Below the pieces are notes generated by a model. The model searched no databases. It saw nothing but the letters and a program-made list of their open reading frames with translations, and was not told the origin of the DNA. Made by a program: the position numbers and the translations under genes. Below are positions 54,112-64,000 of a stretch of DNA of 64,000 bases, one piece after another. The stretch is from NCBI GenBank assembly GCA_943788895.1, contig CALSRZ010000001.1, positions 248,001-312,000 of the forward strand. The letters run 5' to 3'. Position 1 is the stretch's first letter. Each line of letters opens with the position of its first letter. Source of the stretch: an uncultured Pseudomonadales bacterium. GTDB taxonomy: Bacteria; Pseudomonadota; Gammaproteobacteria; Pseudomonadales; Porticoccaceae.

Positions 54112-54564
54112 ATGGATATTGAGCTGTTGTATTGGCACTGGTTAGTGTTTGGCATGTTATTGGTGGCGGGGGAGATATTTATTCCCAGCTTCACGATTCT
54201 CTGGTTTGGCCTGGGTGCAATAGTTGTCGGCCTTTTAATGATGGTGCTAGAGCTTAATTTCCCAGCACAGATATTAATTTGGACTGTCTCCTCTGTGGCT
54301 TGCACTGTCTTATGGTTTAAATACTTTAAGCCGAGAATGATCGACAGAACCAACGCTGGTATCAGTCGCGATGCGGCGATTGGCGAAGCAGGTCAGGTTA
54401 TTAAAGTACCCACCGAGCACAGCCGCGGTCAGATGCGTTTTACCACACCAGTGCTGGGTAATGATGAGTGGGATTTTATCTGTGATAGCGACGTTGCTCT
54501 TGGCGATCGCGTGCATATCAAGGAAATTTCGGGTAATACATTAATCGTTGTTAAATTGAGCTAA
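54112..54564 (+). CDS. NfeD family membrane protein
   Basis: WHWLVFGMLLVAGEIFIPSFTILWFGLGAIVVG; adjacent to a stomatin gene. Confidence 0.9.
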   Translation: MDIELLYWHWLVFGMLLVAGEIFIPSFTILWFGLGAIVVGLLMMVLELNFPAQILIWTVSSVACTVLWFKYFKPRMIDRTNAGISRDAAIGEAGQVIKVPTEHSRGQMRFTTPVLGNDEWDFICDSDVALGDRVHIKEISGNTLIVVKLS

Positions 54565-54632
54565 CGCTATTTAGGTTTTTAATTAGTGAGCATTTTAATA
54601 GCAGAAAATAATATTTTTAGGGAGAAGAGATA

Positions 54633-55484
54633 ATGGAAGGTTCTATTGTAGTAATTGTTTTTTTATTGCTGGTTTTAATCACCCTGTTAAAGGGTATTAG
54701 ACTGGTACCCCAGGGTTCCAAGTGGGTTGTTCAGCGACTGGGGAAGTACCATATATCCCTAAAGCCCGGACTGAATATTATTGTTCCCTATATCGACAGT
54801 GTCTCCTATAAGGTCACGACCAAAGATATTGTTTTGGATATTCCCTCCCAGGAAGTGATTACTCTGGATAACGTGGTAATTGTTGCCAATGCTGTGGCCT
54901 ATATCAATATTGTTGCGCCCGAGAAAGCGGTTTATGGCGTAGAAGATTATGAGCTGGCTATTCGCACATTGGTACAGACATCACTGCGTTCGATTGTCGG
55001 TGAGATGAAACTCGATGATGCGCTTTCCTCCAGAGACCAGATCAAGGCCAAGCTTAAAGCCTCAATCTCCGATGATATCGCCGACTGGGGTATTACCCTT
55101 AAGACGGTAGAGATTCAGGATATTAACCCCTCTGGCACCATGCAGCAGGCGATGGAAGAGCAGGCCGCCGCAGAGCGTCAGCGCCGCGCCACGGTAACCC
55201 GTGCAGATGGTGACAAGACCGCCGCTATTCTTACTGCAGACGGCCGTCTCGAAGCCTCGCGTCGCGATGCTGAAGCTCAGGTAGTTCTGGCTGAAGCAAC
55301 CAAAGCCGCACTGACCAAGGTCAATGAAGCGATTCAGGATAAAGAGCTGCCGGCGATGTATCTGCTGGGTGAAAAGTATGTCGAGGCGCTGTCTGAAATG
55401 GGTAACTCGAGTAATGCCAAATTAGTGGTGCTGCCTGCGGATATACCTGCAGCGGTGCGTGGGATTATGAATAACACTAAATAA
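54633..55484 (+). CDS. SPFH/Band 7 (stomatin/QmcA-like) protein
   Basis: VPQGSKWVVQRLGKYHISLKPGLNIIVPYID; AAERQRRATVTRADGDK. Confidence 0.93.
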   Translation: MEGSIVVIVFLLLVLITLLKGIRLVPQGSKWVVQRLGKYHISLKPGLNIIVPYIDSVSYKVTTKDIVLDIPSQEVITLDNVVIVANAVAYINIVAPEKAVYGVEDYELAIRTLVQTSLRSIVGEMKLDDALSSRDQIKAKLKASISDDIADWGITLKTVEIQDINPSGTMQQAMEEQAAAERQRRATVTRADGDKTAAILTADGRLEASRRDAEAQVVLAEATKAALTKVNEAIQDKELPAMYLLGEKYVEALSEMGNSSNAKLVVLPADIPAAVRGIMNNTK

Positions 55485-55559
55485 GCTCTAGAAAAGCGTC
55501 AACCGAATGACTTGGTTGGCGTTTGCTTATAGCAACTTCACTGGTCAAGGAAAATACCC

Positions 55560-55952
55560 ATGTCTAAACTCCTCTCTTCGTTATTAATGCTCGTCTCAAT
55601 AGTCCTGTTCTCCAGTGGCTGTGCCAATGGTTATGGCGGTTACGGTGCGCCCAAGGAAATTATTATTGATACTCAGGGTGTCAATATGAATGCCTATTAC
55701 CAGGATTTGGCAGACTGTGAAAACTATGCGCGACAGATAGATGTGGCGAGTGAAACCAGAGAAGGGGTTGTCGAGGGTGCGGTTGTCGGCGCGGTTATCG
55801 GTGCGGTTGTAGGCAACCATGAAACCGCTGAGCGCAGCGCCGGTGCTGGTGCAGTGCTCGGGGGTGTAAAAGGTAATAAGCGTGCTCGTCATGAGCAGGA
55901 GCGTATTGTTCGACGCTGTTTGAGAGGGCGTGGGTACAGCGTATTAAATTAG
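55560..55952 (+). CDS. Glycine-zipper lipoprotein
   Basis: Lipobox LFSSGCAN; EGAVVGAVIGAVVGN...GAGAVLGGVKG. Confidence 0.82.
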   Translation: MSKLLSSLLMLVSIVLFSSGCANGYGGYGAPKEIIIDTQGVNMNAYYQDLADCENYARQIDVASETREGVVEGAVVGAVIGAVVGNHETAERSAGAGAVLGGVKGNKRARHEQERIVRRCLRGRGYSVLN

Positions 55953-55982
55953 CCACTCTCTATTACTGGCTATAAAGCACCG

Positions 55983-56501
55983 TCAACTTTTAACCGGGCG
56001 CTTCTGCAACTTCCTCTGTAGCGTCCTACGATGCATTCCCAAACTTCTCGCGGTGGCTGAAATATTGCCATCGTTTTCGTTTAGGACGCGCTGAATATGC
56101 TCCCATTCCAGTCTATTTACCGACGGCGGTGAATCCTGTACCTCAACCTTGTCACCGGATTCCTCAAAGGCAGCAATAATTTCATCGGCACCAGCTGGCT
56201 TGCAGAGGTAGTTGGAAGCCCCCATTTTTATCGCCTCTACCGCAGTTGAGATACTCGAGTAGCCAGTGAGAATAACCACATCAAGATCCGGCTGTAGTTC
56301 ACGCAATTGCTGCAAGATAGATAGGCCGGACTCGTGTTCAAGTTTTAAATCCAGAACTACCCGATCAACTGGTGTATTAGTGCAATGAGCTAAAGCTTGC
56401 TCACCATTGATAGCAGTGACCGCCTGATTGCCGCGGCGAACCAATACTTTGGCTAAAACCGAGCTAAACACTCCGTCGTCATCAACCAGTAAATAATTCA
56501 T
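55983..56501 (-). CDS. regA: Redox response regulator, RegA/PrrA/ActR family
   Basis: Receiver domain plus ISATARSLGMHRRTLQRKLQKRPV. Confidence 0.9.
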   Translation of the reverse strand: MNYLLVDDDGVFSSVLAKVLVRRGNQAVTAINGEQALAHCTNTPVDRVVLDLKLEHESGLSILQQLRELQPDLDVVILTGYSSISTAVEAIKMGASNYLCKPAGADEIIAAFEESGDKVEVQDSPPSVNRLEWEHIQRVLNENDGNISATARSLGMHRRTLQRKLQKRPVKS

Positions 56502-57790
56502 TCTGCACTGACCTCAAGAGGTAAGAGAATGCGTGTCAAGGTGCCGCCTTGGCCGTCACTGTCTGCGATATTTTTAAGGCTCACCGAACCGCCAAATCGT
56601 GTCAGTGTTGCCTGGGATAAGAATAGGCCAAGTCCCAAACCATCGGCTTTATCGGTGACAAAAGCCTCACCCAAACTATCCATTTTCTCTGGGTCGAGCC
56701 CAGCGCCATAGTCGCGGATATCAATAGTTGCTCTATCGGTATTCCAGTTGATATTAACATCAACATGAGTGCTGGCATCGGCAGCATTGTTAAGCAGATT
56801 GAGAATCGACTGGGCGATAGTGGGGTGAAATACAGCTGCGCTATCAATGCAATCTGAGAAGTGAATATTGGCTTTAAGGGTGGGGCGCATCAACTGCCAA
56901 CGCTCCAGAACCTTGGTAAAGTAGTTCTCCACTGGCTGGGATTTCAATCGACTGGATTGGGATTCCTCAGCGGTTGTCAGCAGTTGTTTTAAGGTGGTTT
57001 TACACTGATCTATCTGCTGATTGAGTAAGCTGAGATCAGAGTTATTGAGGTTGCCATCAGTTATCTCACTGACCATCATTTCATCGACAATCAACTTCAT
57101 CGTATTCAGAGGGGTGCCCAGTTCATGGGCTGTACCGGCGGCCAATGTGCCGACTGCAAGCAGCTGTTCATCGCGCAGTTGCGCTTCACGTTGCAGGGCA
57201 ATTTCCTGCTGCTGTATTTTCAGGGCCGAGGCCATACGGCTTATAAAGTAGATAATAATCCCCGCGCTGATCGCGAAGTTAGCCCACATCCCGAGTATAT
57301 GCAGGCTGTTATTGCCACCACCATGATGCTGATGGGCCGGGGCAATAGCGGCGATCGGCATATAGAATTTCAGCAGCAGGCTGTAGGCTGCCATAGCGGC
57401 AAGCGCGACAAAGATACTGTAGCGCCGCGATAAGGTTATCGCGGCAATACTGATCGGAATCAGGTAATAAGAGATAAACGGGTTTGAGGCACCACCGCTA
57501 AAATACAGCAGTAGTGAAAAGAACAGTATATCGATTAGCAGGTGGACAAAAAATTCATTGTCAGTAATCGGCACCTGCATCCGGCTGCGCTGCCAGGTTG
57601 CAGCGGTTACTGAGGCGTAGACGGCCAAAATCAGGGTAATGGCAGTGGCCGGCAGTCCGATTGGGCTGATCTGGGTGAAATAGATCAGTGCCGCAATTTG
57701 CCCGAGTAAAGCCACAGCTCTAATTGAGCTGAGGCGAATAAGATTTTGCCGGACCGCTGAGCTGGTCTGCTGATAAGCATCTTTTGTCAT
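56498..57790 (-). CDS. regB: Sensor histidine kinase, RegB/PrrB family
   Basis: Six-TM-type sensor; GGASNPF quinone-site motif; H-box GTAHELGTPLNTMKL; 4-bp overlap with regA. Confidence 0.91.
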   Translation of the reverse strand: MTKDAYQQTSSAVRQNLIRLSSIRAVALLGQIAALIYFTQISPIGLPATAITLILAVYASVTAATWQRSRMQVPITDNEFFVHLLIDILFFSLLLYFSGGASNPFISYYLIPISIAAITLSRRYSIFVALAAMAAYSLLLKFYMPIAAIAPAHQHHGGGNNSLHILGMWANFAISAGIIIYFISRMASALKIQQQEIALQREAQLRDEQLLAVGTLAAGTAHELGTPLNTMKLIVDEMMVSEITDGNLNNSDLSLLNQQIDQCKTTLKQLLTTAEESQSSRLKSQPVENYFTKVLERWQLMRPTLKANIHFSDCIDSAAVFHPTIAQSILNLLNNAADASTHVDVNINWNTDRATIDIRDYGAGLDPEKMDSLGEAFVTDKADGLGLGLFLSQATLTRFGGSVSLKNIADSDGQGGTLTRILLPLEVSAE

Positions 57791-57907
57791 CTGTAAATGG
57801 TATCAGAAATAGTTTATAAAATTGCCCGCAGCGTTGTTAATCGCTTAAAAAACGTTACTATGGGCGCCTTAAAACACCAATGTTAAAAAACCAACGTTAA
57901 AACACCG

Positions 57908-58285
57908 ATGGGGAACTCTATGCAGCCACTCTCTGATGATCTTCAGGAAAACCTCGACCGCATGATTGTTGAATGCCTGGAAAATGGTTGTGTCTGGGGC
58001 TTGCAGGATGCCGAGGAAAACTGGGCGCTGGTCGGGTCTACGGATAACGAATCTATCGATGTGATACCTTTCTGGTCTGATCGCGAGTTGGCCGTGGCGC
58101 TGTGTGATGGTGACTGGGAAATCTATAAGCCGGTGGCCATTGAGATGGAAGAGTTTCTCGATGACTGGCTGCCAGGTATGCACAGTGATGTGTTGATGGT
58201 TGGCGTTAACTGGAGTGCGGACCTTGAAGGCCAGGAATTTGAGCCGCTGGATCTGCTTGAAGAATTTGAAGCTGAATTAGATTAA
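57908..58285 (+). CDS. DUF2750-domain protein
   Basis: GCVWGLQDAEENWALVGSTDNESIDVIPFWSDRELA. Confidence 0.8.
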   Translation: MGNSMQPLSDDLQENLDRMIVECLENGCVWGLQDAEENWALVGSTDNESIDVIPFWSDRELAVALCDGDWEIYKPVAIEMEEFLDDWLPGMHSDVLMVGVNWSADLEGQEFEPLDLLEEFEAELD

Positions 58286-58497
58286 TTCTCCGAATACTGA
58301 AATACCTCTTCCAGTGGTACCTGAAAGACCTGTGCAATTCTAAAGGCAAGTTCCAGAGAGGGGGAGTAGCGACAGGCTTCTAGTGAAAGGATAGTCTGTC
58401 TGGTAACACCAACTTTGTCAGCCAGCCCTGACTGTGTCATCTGCCCATTCTCAAAGCGCAGCTGGCGGACCTTATTTTCAATTTGATGTTTACCCAC
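58282..58497 (-). CDS. Small XRE-family HTH regulator
   Basis: MTQSGLADKVGVTRQTILSLEACRYSPSLELAFRIAQVF. Confidence 0.92.
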   Translation of the reverse strand: MGKHQIENKVRQLRFENGQMTQSGLADKVGVTRQTILSLEACRYSPSLELAFRIAQVFQVPLEEVFQYSEN

Positions 58498-58501
58498 AGG
58501 G

Positions 58502-58981
58502 CTATCCTCGTCGATAGTAGAAGAGTTGAGTGGCCTGTTTGAACAGTGCTGAAATCATAAGCGCAACCAATATAAGATGCATAGCCACTGAGCTATTTAT
58601 AACTGTCAATTCACTGCTGGCTTCGCCAATTAAAGTACCGCTTTCGGCAAACAATAGAATACCTTCGCTGAGCATAATTATGCCGATTAAAATGCTGCAG
58701 AGTATTGTTAGCGAGTAATAACCGGAGGCGTTGCCTCTGGACTCAATCGCCAGGTCCCGCTCATCTTTTTGTTCAGGCGTCTCACGGGCAAACAGTGCGT
58801 AGAGAATAATACTGATGACTACCGAGAGAATAATCACATTCCTTACCAGTATGCTCATTTCGTAGTTGGCAACCTGCGTCCATCCAGAGAGTTGGTAACT
58901 GCTATAGAAATAATAAAGTGACACCAGTGCGGTGATAGTAAATTCAATCCAGATATTTTTTTCACGTGCTGAGATATCCAT
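58502..58981 (-). CDS. Four-TM membrane protein paired with the XRE regulator
   Basis: Four hydrophobic helices; 4-bp gap to the HTH gene. Confidence 0.75.
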   Translation of the reverse strand: MDISAREKNIWIEFTITALVSLYYFYSSYQLSGWTQVANYEMSILVRNVIILSVVISIILYALFARETPEQKDERDLAIESRGNASGYYSLTILCSILIGIIMLSEGILLFAESGTLIGEASSELTVINSSVAMHLILVALMISALFKQATQLFYYRRG

Positions 58982-59135
58982 GTCCAGGCTCCATTAGTCA
59001 GAAGTGCTTTGTATTCGACAATGTACAAAATATATTACCTTGTGTAAAGTATTTCTTACATTGTATGAGCCTGCCTTGACCTTGTGCCAAAACTCATTAG
59101 TATGCGCGGCTAATCAGCCTACTAAGCAGACCAGT

Positions 59136-59849
59136 ATGTTTCTCGAGCAGTTTCATAGTTCAAACAATAAATTTATATCGATCAGTGCCGAGCAGGGCAG
59201 TGGTTTTGCAAAAGATATCAGCAATGATTTTAATCCGATTCACGATCCGGGCAGCAAGCGTTTCTGTGTCCCCGGCGATCTGCTCTTTGCATTGGTATTG
59301 GGTCGCTACGGTATCAGCGAGAAGATGACCTTTAATTTTGCCGGTATGGTTTCGGCAGATACAGAGTTAAGCTTTCCAGAATCTCCCGGTGATCATTTTA
59401 AGATTGTCGATGGTCGTGAGAAGTCTTATCTCGAAGTGTCACGCAGTGGGCAAGTATCAGATAATGCGGCGGCGATTGAGAGCCTGACCAAAAATTACGT
59501 GTACTTCTCCGGCCAGAATTTTCCCCATCTGCTGGTGCCGATTATGGCTGAACACAACATTATGATTAATCCCCAGCGCCCGCTGGTGATCTACGATTCC
59601 ATGTCACTGCAGTTTGATACTCTGGATTTACAAGAACCGGCTGTTGAGTTTGTCGGCCACAGCTTTAAAGCTGAGGGTAAGCGCGGCGATGTGCAGTTTG
59701 AATTGCGTCTGATGGATCAGGGAAAGCAGGTTGGCAGTGGTGTAAAAACATTGATCCTCAGTGGCTTGCGTGAATATGAGCAAACTGCTGTAGATAGCAT
59801 GGTAACGGGCTATCAGGCCAGCAAAGATGGCTACCTGGAATCCGCATAA
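59136..59849 (+). CDS. DUF3581 family protein
   Basis: AKDISNDFNPIHDPGSKRFCVPGDLLFALVLGRYG; ATG at 59136 preferred. Confidence 0.8.
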   Translation: MFLEQFHSSNNKFISISAEQGSGFAKDISNDFNPIHDPGSKRFCVPGDLLFALVLGRYGISEKMTFNFAGMVSADTELSFPESPGDHFKIVDGREKSYLEVSRSGQVSDNAAAIESLTKNYVYFSGQNFPHLLVPIMAEHNIMINPQRPLVIYDSMSLQFDTLDLQEPAVEFVGHSFKAEGKRGDVQFELRLMDQGKQVGSGVKTLILSGLREYEQTAVDSMVTGYQASKDGYLESA

Positions 59850-59868
59850 ATAGCGGCTCCAGGCTTGC

Positions 59869-62689
59869 TTACTTCAACATATCCTTTAAGAAATGACCGG
59901 TGTGTGACCCTTTGATGGTCGCCACCTTCTCCGGGGTTCCCTCGGCAATAATCTGCCCGCCACCAGAACCACCTTCAGGTCCGAGATCAACAATCCAGTC
60001 TGCGGTTTTAATCACATCCAGGTTGTGCTCGATCACCACCATAGTATTGCCCTGATCGCGCAGTCGATGCAGCACTGCCAACAGCTGTTCAATATCGTGG
60101 AAGTGCAGGCCGGTGGTTGGCTCGTCGAGAATATACAGGGTCTTGCCTGTGTCTCGTTTGGAGAGTTCTTTTGATAGCTTAATACGCTGAGCTTCACCAC
60201 CGGAGAGAGTGGTCGCAGACTGTCCCAGCTTAATATAGGAGAGGCCGACATCCATCAGCGTCTGTAGTTTTCGCGCGACCGCTGGAATAGCATCGAAAAA
60301 TTCGCGGGCATCTTCCACGGTCATATCCAGAACCTGATGAATATTCTTGCCCTTAAAGTGAATGTCCAAGGTTTCGCGGTTATAGCGCTTGCTCTTGCAG
60401 ACATCACAGGGCACATAGATATCCGGCAAAAAGTGCATCTCAACCTTGGTTACGCCATCACCCTGACAGGCTTCGCAGCGTCCGCCTTTAACATTAAAGC
60501 TAAAGCGGCCGGGGTTATAACCTCGCGAGCGGGCTTCCTGAGTGGCGGCAAACAGTTCGCGAATTGGCGTAAAGATACCGGTGTAGGTGGCCGGGTTTGA
60601 GCGCGGGGTGCGACCGATTGGGCTCTGGTCAATATCGATACATTTATCCAGCTGATTAAGGCCGGTAATCTCTTTATGGGGAGCAGACTTTAATGTTGTC
60701 GCCTTGTTTAGGGCCACTGCTGCCGCCGGATAGAGAGTCTCATTGATCAGCGTCGATTTACCGGAACCGGAGACGCCGGTAATACAGGTAAACAGGCCAA
60801 TTGGAATCTGTAGGTCGACATTCTGGAGGTTATTGCCGCAGGCGCCAGTGACATTGATAAATTTACCTTTGTCTTGATTGCGCTTCGCTGGAACAGCAAT
60901 GCCTCGCTTGCCGGAGAGAAACTGTCCGGTGACTGAGTTGGGATTGTTCTTGATCTGTTTAGCGCTGCCCTCGGCAACTATCTGCCCGCCGTGTACGCCG
61001 GCACCTGGGCCTATATCGACTATATAGTCAGCTGCGGCAATCGCCTCTTCGTCGTGCTCGACAACAATCACTGTATTGCCCAGATCACGCAGGCGGACCA
61101 GAGTTTTTAAGAGTCTTTCATTATCCCGTTGATGCAGCCCGATCGAGGGCTCATCGAGAATATACATCACGCCAACAAGCCCGGCACCAATCTGGCTGGC
61201 CAGGCGAATACGCTGTGCTTCACCACCAGACAGAGTATCTGCACTGCGGTTTAGGGAGAGGTAGTTAAGGCCGACATCGACCAAAAAGCGAAAGCGCTGT
61301 TGAATCTCTTTAATAATCTTTTCGGCGATCTCACCCTGGCGACCCTTGAGTTGAAGCTGATCAAAGTAATCGCAACATTCACCGACCGGCATGCAGACGA
61401 TATCTTCCAGGCGTCGCTCGTCGATAAATACATGGCGTGCAGATTTTCGCAGTCTGGTGCCCGCACATTCAGGGCAGTGGGAGCTGGTCATATACTTGCT
61501 TAGTTCATCGCGTACCGAGGTGGACTCGGTCTCGCGGTAGCGGCGCTCCATATTATTGATGACACCTTCAAAGGTATGTTCGCGGCGAAACATAGTGCCG
61601 CGATCATTGACGTAGCTAAAGGTGATCTCTTCGTCGCCGCTGCCGTAGAGCACTTTTGACTGATGTTCTTCCGACAGATCCTGCCAGGGCGAATCAATAT
61701 CAAAATCGTAATGGGCGGCCAGCGAGGAGAGCATATTGTAGTAATACAAAGTGCGCCGATCCCAGCCGCGAATAGCGCCCTCGGAAATTGATGCCTCGGG
61801 GTGCTGTATCACTCGATCCACATCAAAGAACTGTTTCATTCCCAGACCATCACAGGTCGGGCAGGCACCCACTGGATTGTTAAAAGAGAACAGTCGTGGC
61901 TCCAGTTCATTGAGGCTGTAGTTACACACCGAACAGGCAAATTTTGCCGAGAACATCTGGTCTGGCTTGTCCTTATCCATATAGCTGATGGCGGCCAGAC
62001 CCTCGGCCAGGGTCAGGGCAGTTTCAAAGGACTCGGCAAGACGCAGACCCATATCCGCCTTGACCTTAAAGCGGTCGACCACAACTTCGATATCGTGTTT
62101 TTGCTTTTTATTCAGGGCTGGTGCTTCGTCCAGATCGCAGACCAGGCCATCAATTCTGGCGCGGATAAAACCCTGGCGGCGCAGGCTCTCAAATAGATGC
62201 AGGTGCTCGCCTTTGCGACCTTTAACTATGGGTGCCAGCAGCATCAGTTTGGTATTTTCCGGCATCGCCAGAACCTGATCGACCATCTGGCTGACAGTCT
62301 GCGCCTTAAGCGGCTGGTTGTGGTCTGGGCAGCGCGGCTCACCGGCGCGGGCAAAAAGCAGGCGCAGGTAATCGTAGATCTCGGTAATTGTTCCCACTGT
62401 GGAGCGCGGGTTGTGGGAGGTGGATTTTTGTTCAATGGAGATGGCGGGAGAGAGCCCCTCAATATGATCGACATCGGGCTTTTCCATCATCGACAAGAAC
62501 TGTCGAGCATAGGTCGATAGGGACTCTACATAGCGGCGCTGCCCCTCGGCATAGAGGGTATCGAAGGCCAGAGATGACTTACCCGATCCAGACAGGCCGG
62601 TGATAACAATTAACTTGTCTCGCGGGAAGATCGAGATCAATATTTTTGAGATTGTGGGTTCGTGCGCCACGTACCTGAATGGTATCCAT
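59869..62689 (-). CDS. uvrA: Excinuclease ABC subunit A (frameshift near 62630)
   Basis: [53 protein letters not shown]-terminus in another frame. Confidence 0.96.
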
Positions 62690-62953
62690 TGAGAAGTCTT
62701 ATGCTCAGTTAAACGGCCGATTATAGAGGTGCAGTTAACCCAATCGCCAAAGTGAATTTTTAAATCTTAACCACTGATACGCATACACCGGTTCTACAGA
62801 CTGAAATTTACTGAAAATAGATTAATTAAAGCGAAACCCAGCGATAACTAATTGCACTGATGCTTAGCGCTGTTACTATATTCGCCTTAAAAATTAACCT
62901 GATACTGACCTTGAATAATTCCCCTCACATTTTCCGCCATAGAAAAGCGCGCC

Positions 62954-64000
62954 ACTGCCTCTCTAGCCTCCCTTTACGGCTTTAGAATGCTCGGTCTTTT
63001 TATGGTGCTTCCGGTACTTGCACTGTATATAGATGACTACAGTGGCGCCTCGCCATTCTTGCTGGGAGTGACTCTGGGAATCTATGGTCTGACCCAGGCC
63101 CTGTTGCAAATACCGCTGGGACTGTTGTCGGACAGAATTGGCCGCGGGCCGGTGATTGTCGGTGGGCTGGTGGTGTTTATTATCGGCAGTATTATCGCCG
63201 CCAATGCGGATAGCATAACCGGGCTTATTATTGGTCGTGCAGTGCAGGGTGCGGGCGCTATTGCCAGTACATTGATGGCACTGGTCAGCGATTTAACCAG
63301 TGAAGAGAATCGCACCAAATCCATGGCAGCCATCGGCGCCAGTATTGGCCTGTCATTTATGTTGGCGATGATACTGGGCCCTGCTATCTCGTCGGCTATG
63401 GGACTCTCGGGGATATTTTGGGTAACCGCAGTGCTTGGGTTGATTGGAATATTTGTTTTTTTGGTTGCAGTGCCTCGGACTGTATCGGTCAGCGCAATCG
63501 CGAGACCCTGACCGATGTCAGCAGATTGGACGACTTGTTTACGAGCCAAATTTGTGGCGGCTTAATTTCGGTATTTTTGCCCTGCATTTGGTGCTGATGG
63601 CCGGCTTTGTGGTGATTCCAACCATCCTTACCGAAGAGATGGGTATTTCGCCAGACAATCTCTGGTGGGTCTATCTGCTGTTGATCGGTGGTGGCTTTTT
63701 TGCCATGTTGCCGGTGATGATACTGGGTGAAAAATACCGTCGCCAGAAGATCAGCTTTGTCGCTGCAGTGGCGGTTATGACGATACTGATGGCTCTGTTG
63801 GCTGTATGTCGCGGCAGTCTGCTACCCGGCATTATGCTGCTGGCTGTTTTTTGCCGCGTTTAATCTGCTTGAAGCTATGCTGCCGTCCTGGTTGAGCAAG
63901 GCCTGTCCGGCAGGGCAGAAGGGCACGGCAATGGGTATTTACTCCACCAGCCAGTTTCTCGGCGCCTTTGCTGGCGGCATTCTGGGCGGCTGGAGTTTGC
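62954..64000 (+). CDS. MFS transporter (frameshifts near 63490 and 63860; N-terminus unclear; continues beyond window)
   Basis: GFRMLGLFMVLPVLALYID; LLSDRIGRGPVIVGG; later segments NFGIFALHLVLMAGFVVIPTI and LLPGIML in shifted frames. Confidence 0.88.

Noticed and set aside
62774-62789. Possible LexA box between uvrA and the MFS gene (CTGATACGCATACACC)
   Set aside because: Does not satisfy CTG-N10-CAG (ends in ACC).

Overview
The window is a chromosomal segment that looks like a marine gammaproteobacterium; a Porticoccaceae/SAR92-like origin is inferred from gene content only and was not tested. Housekeeping loci: split class II RNR (nrdJa/nrdJb) with tandem NrdR-like boxes, a divergent trpBA pair, priA/rpmE, lapA-pyrF, glpK, trhO, rlmB, rpsF-rpsR-rplI-dnaB, panCD, ilvBNC-pssA-leuA, holD-like/rimI, nfeD/stomatin, regBA, uvrA/MFS. 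The most interesting region is a tightly packed minus-strand operon at about 7.7-21.9 kb. It encodes a MotA/TolQ/ExbB-type channel subunit, two paralogous membrane-anchored VWA proteins sharing an ExbD/MotB-like N-terminal helix motif (SFLD-x3-CGFGA), a degenerate actin/Hsp70-like protein, a PEGA-repeat protein with a cysteine-less FGE/SUMF domain, TPR proteins (one with a TonB-like C-terminus), several lipoproteins and an M48 protease. It resembles an uncharacterised stator or force-transducing envelope complex. About a dozen conserved genes are split by single-base frameshifts, which points to indel errors in the sequence rather than real pseudogenes. No tRNA, rRNA, CRISPR array or transposon was recognised.
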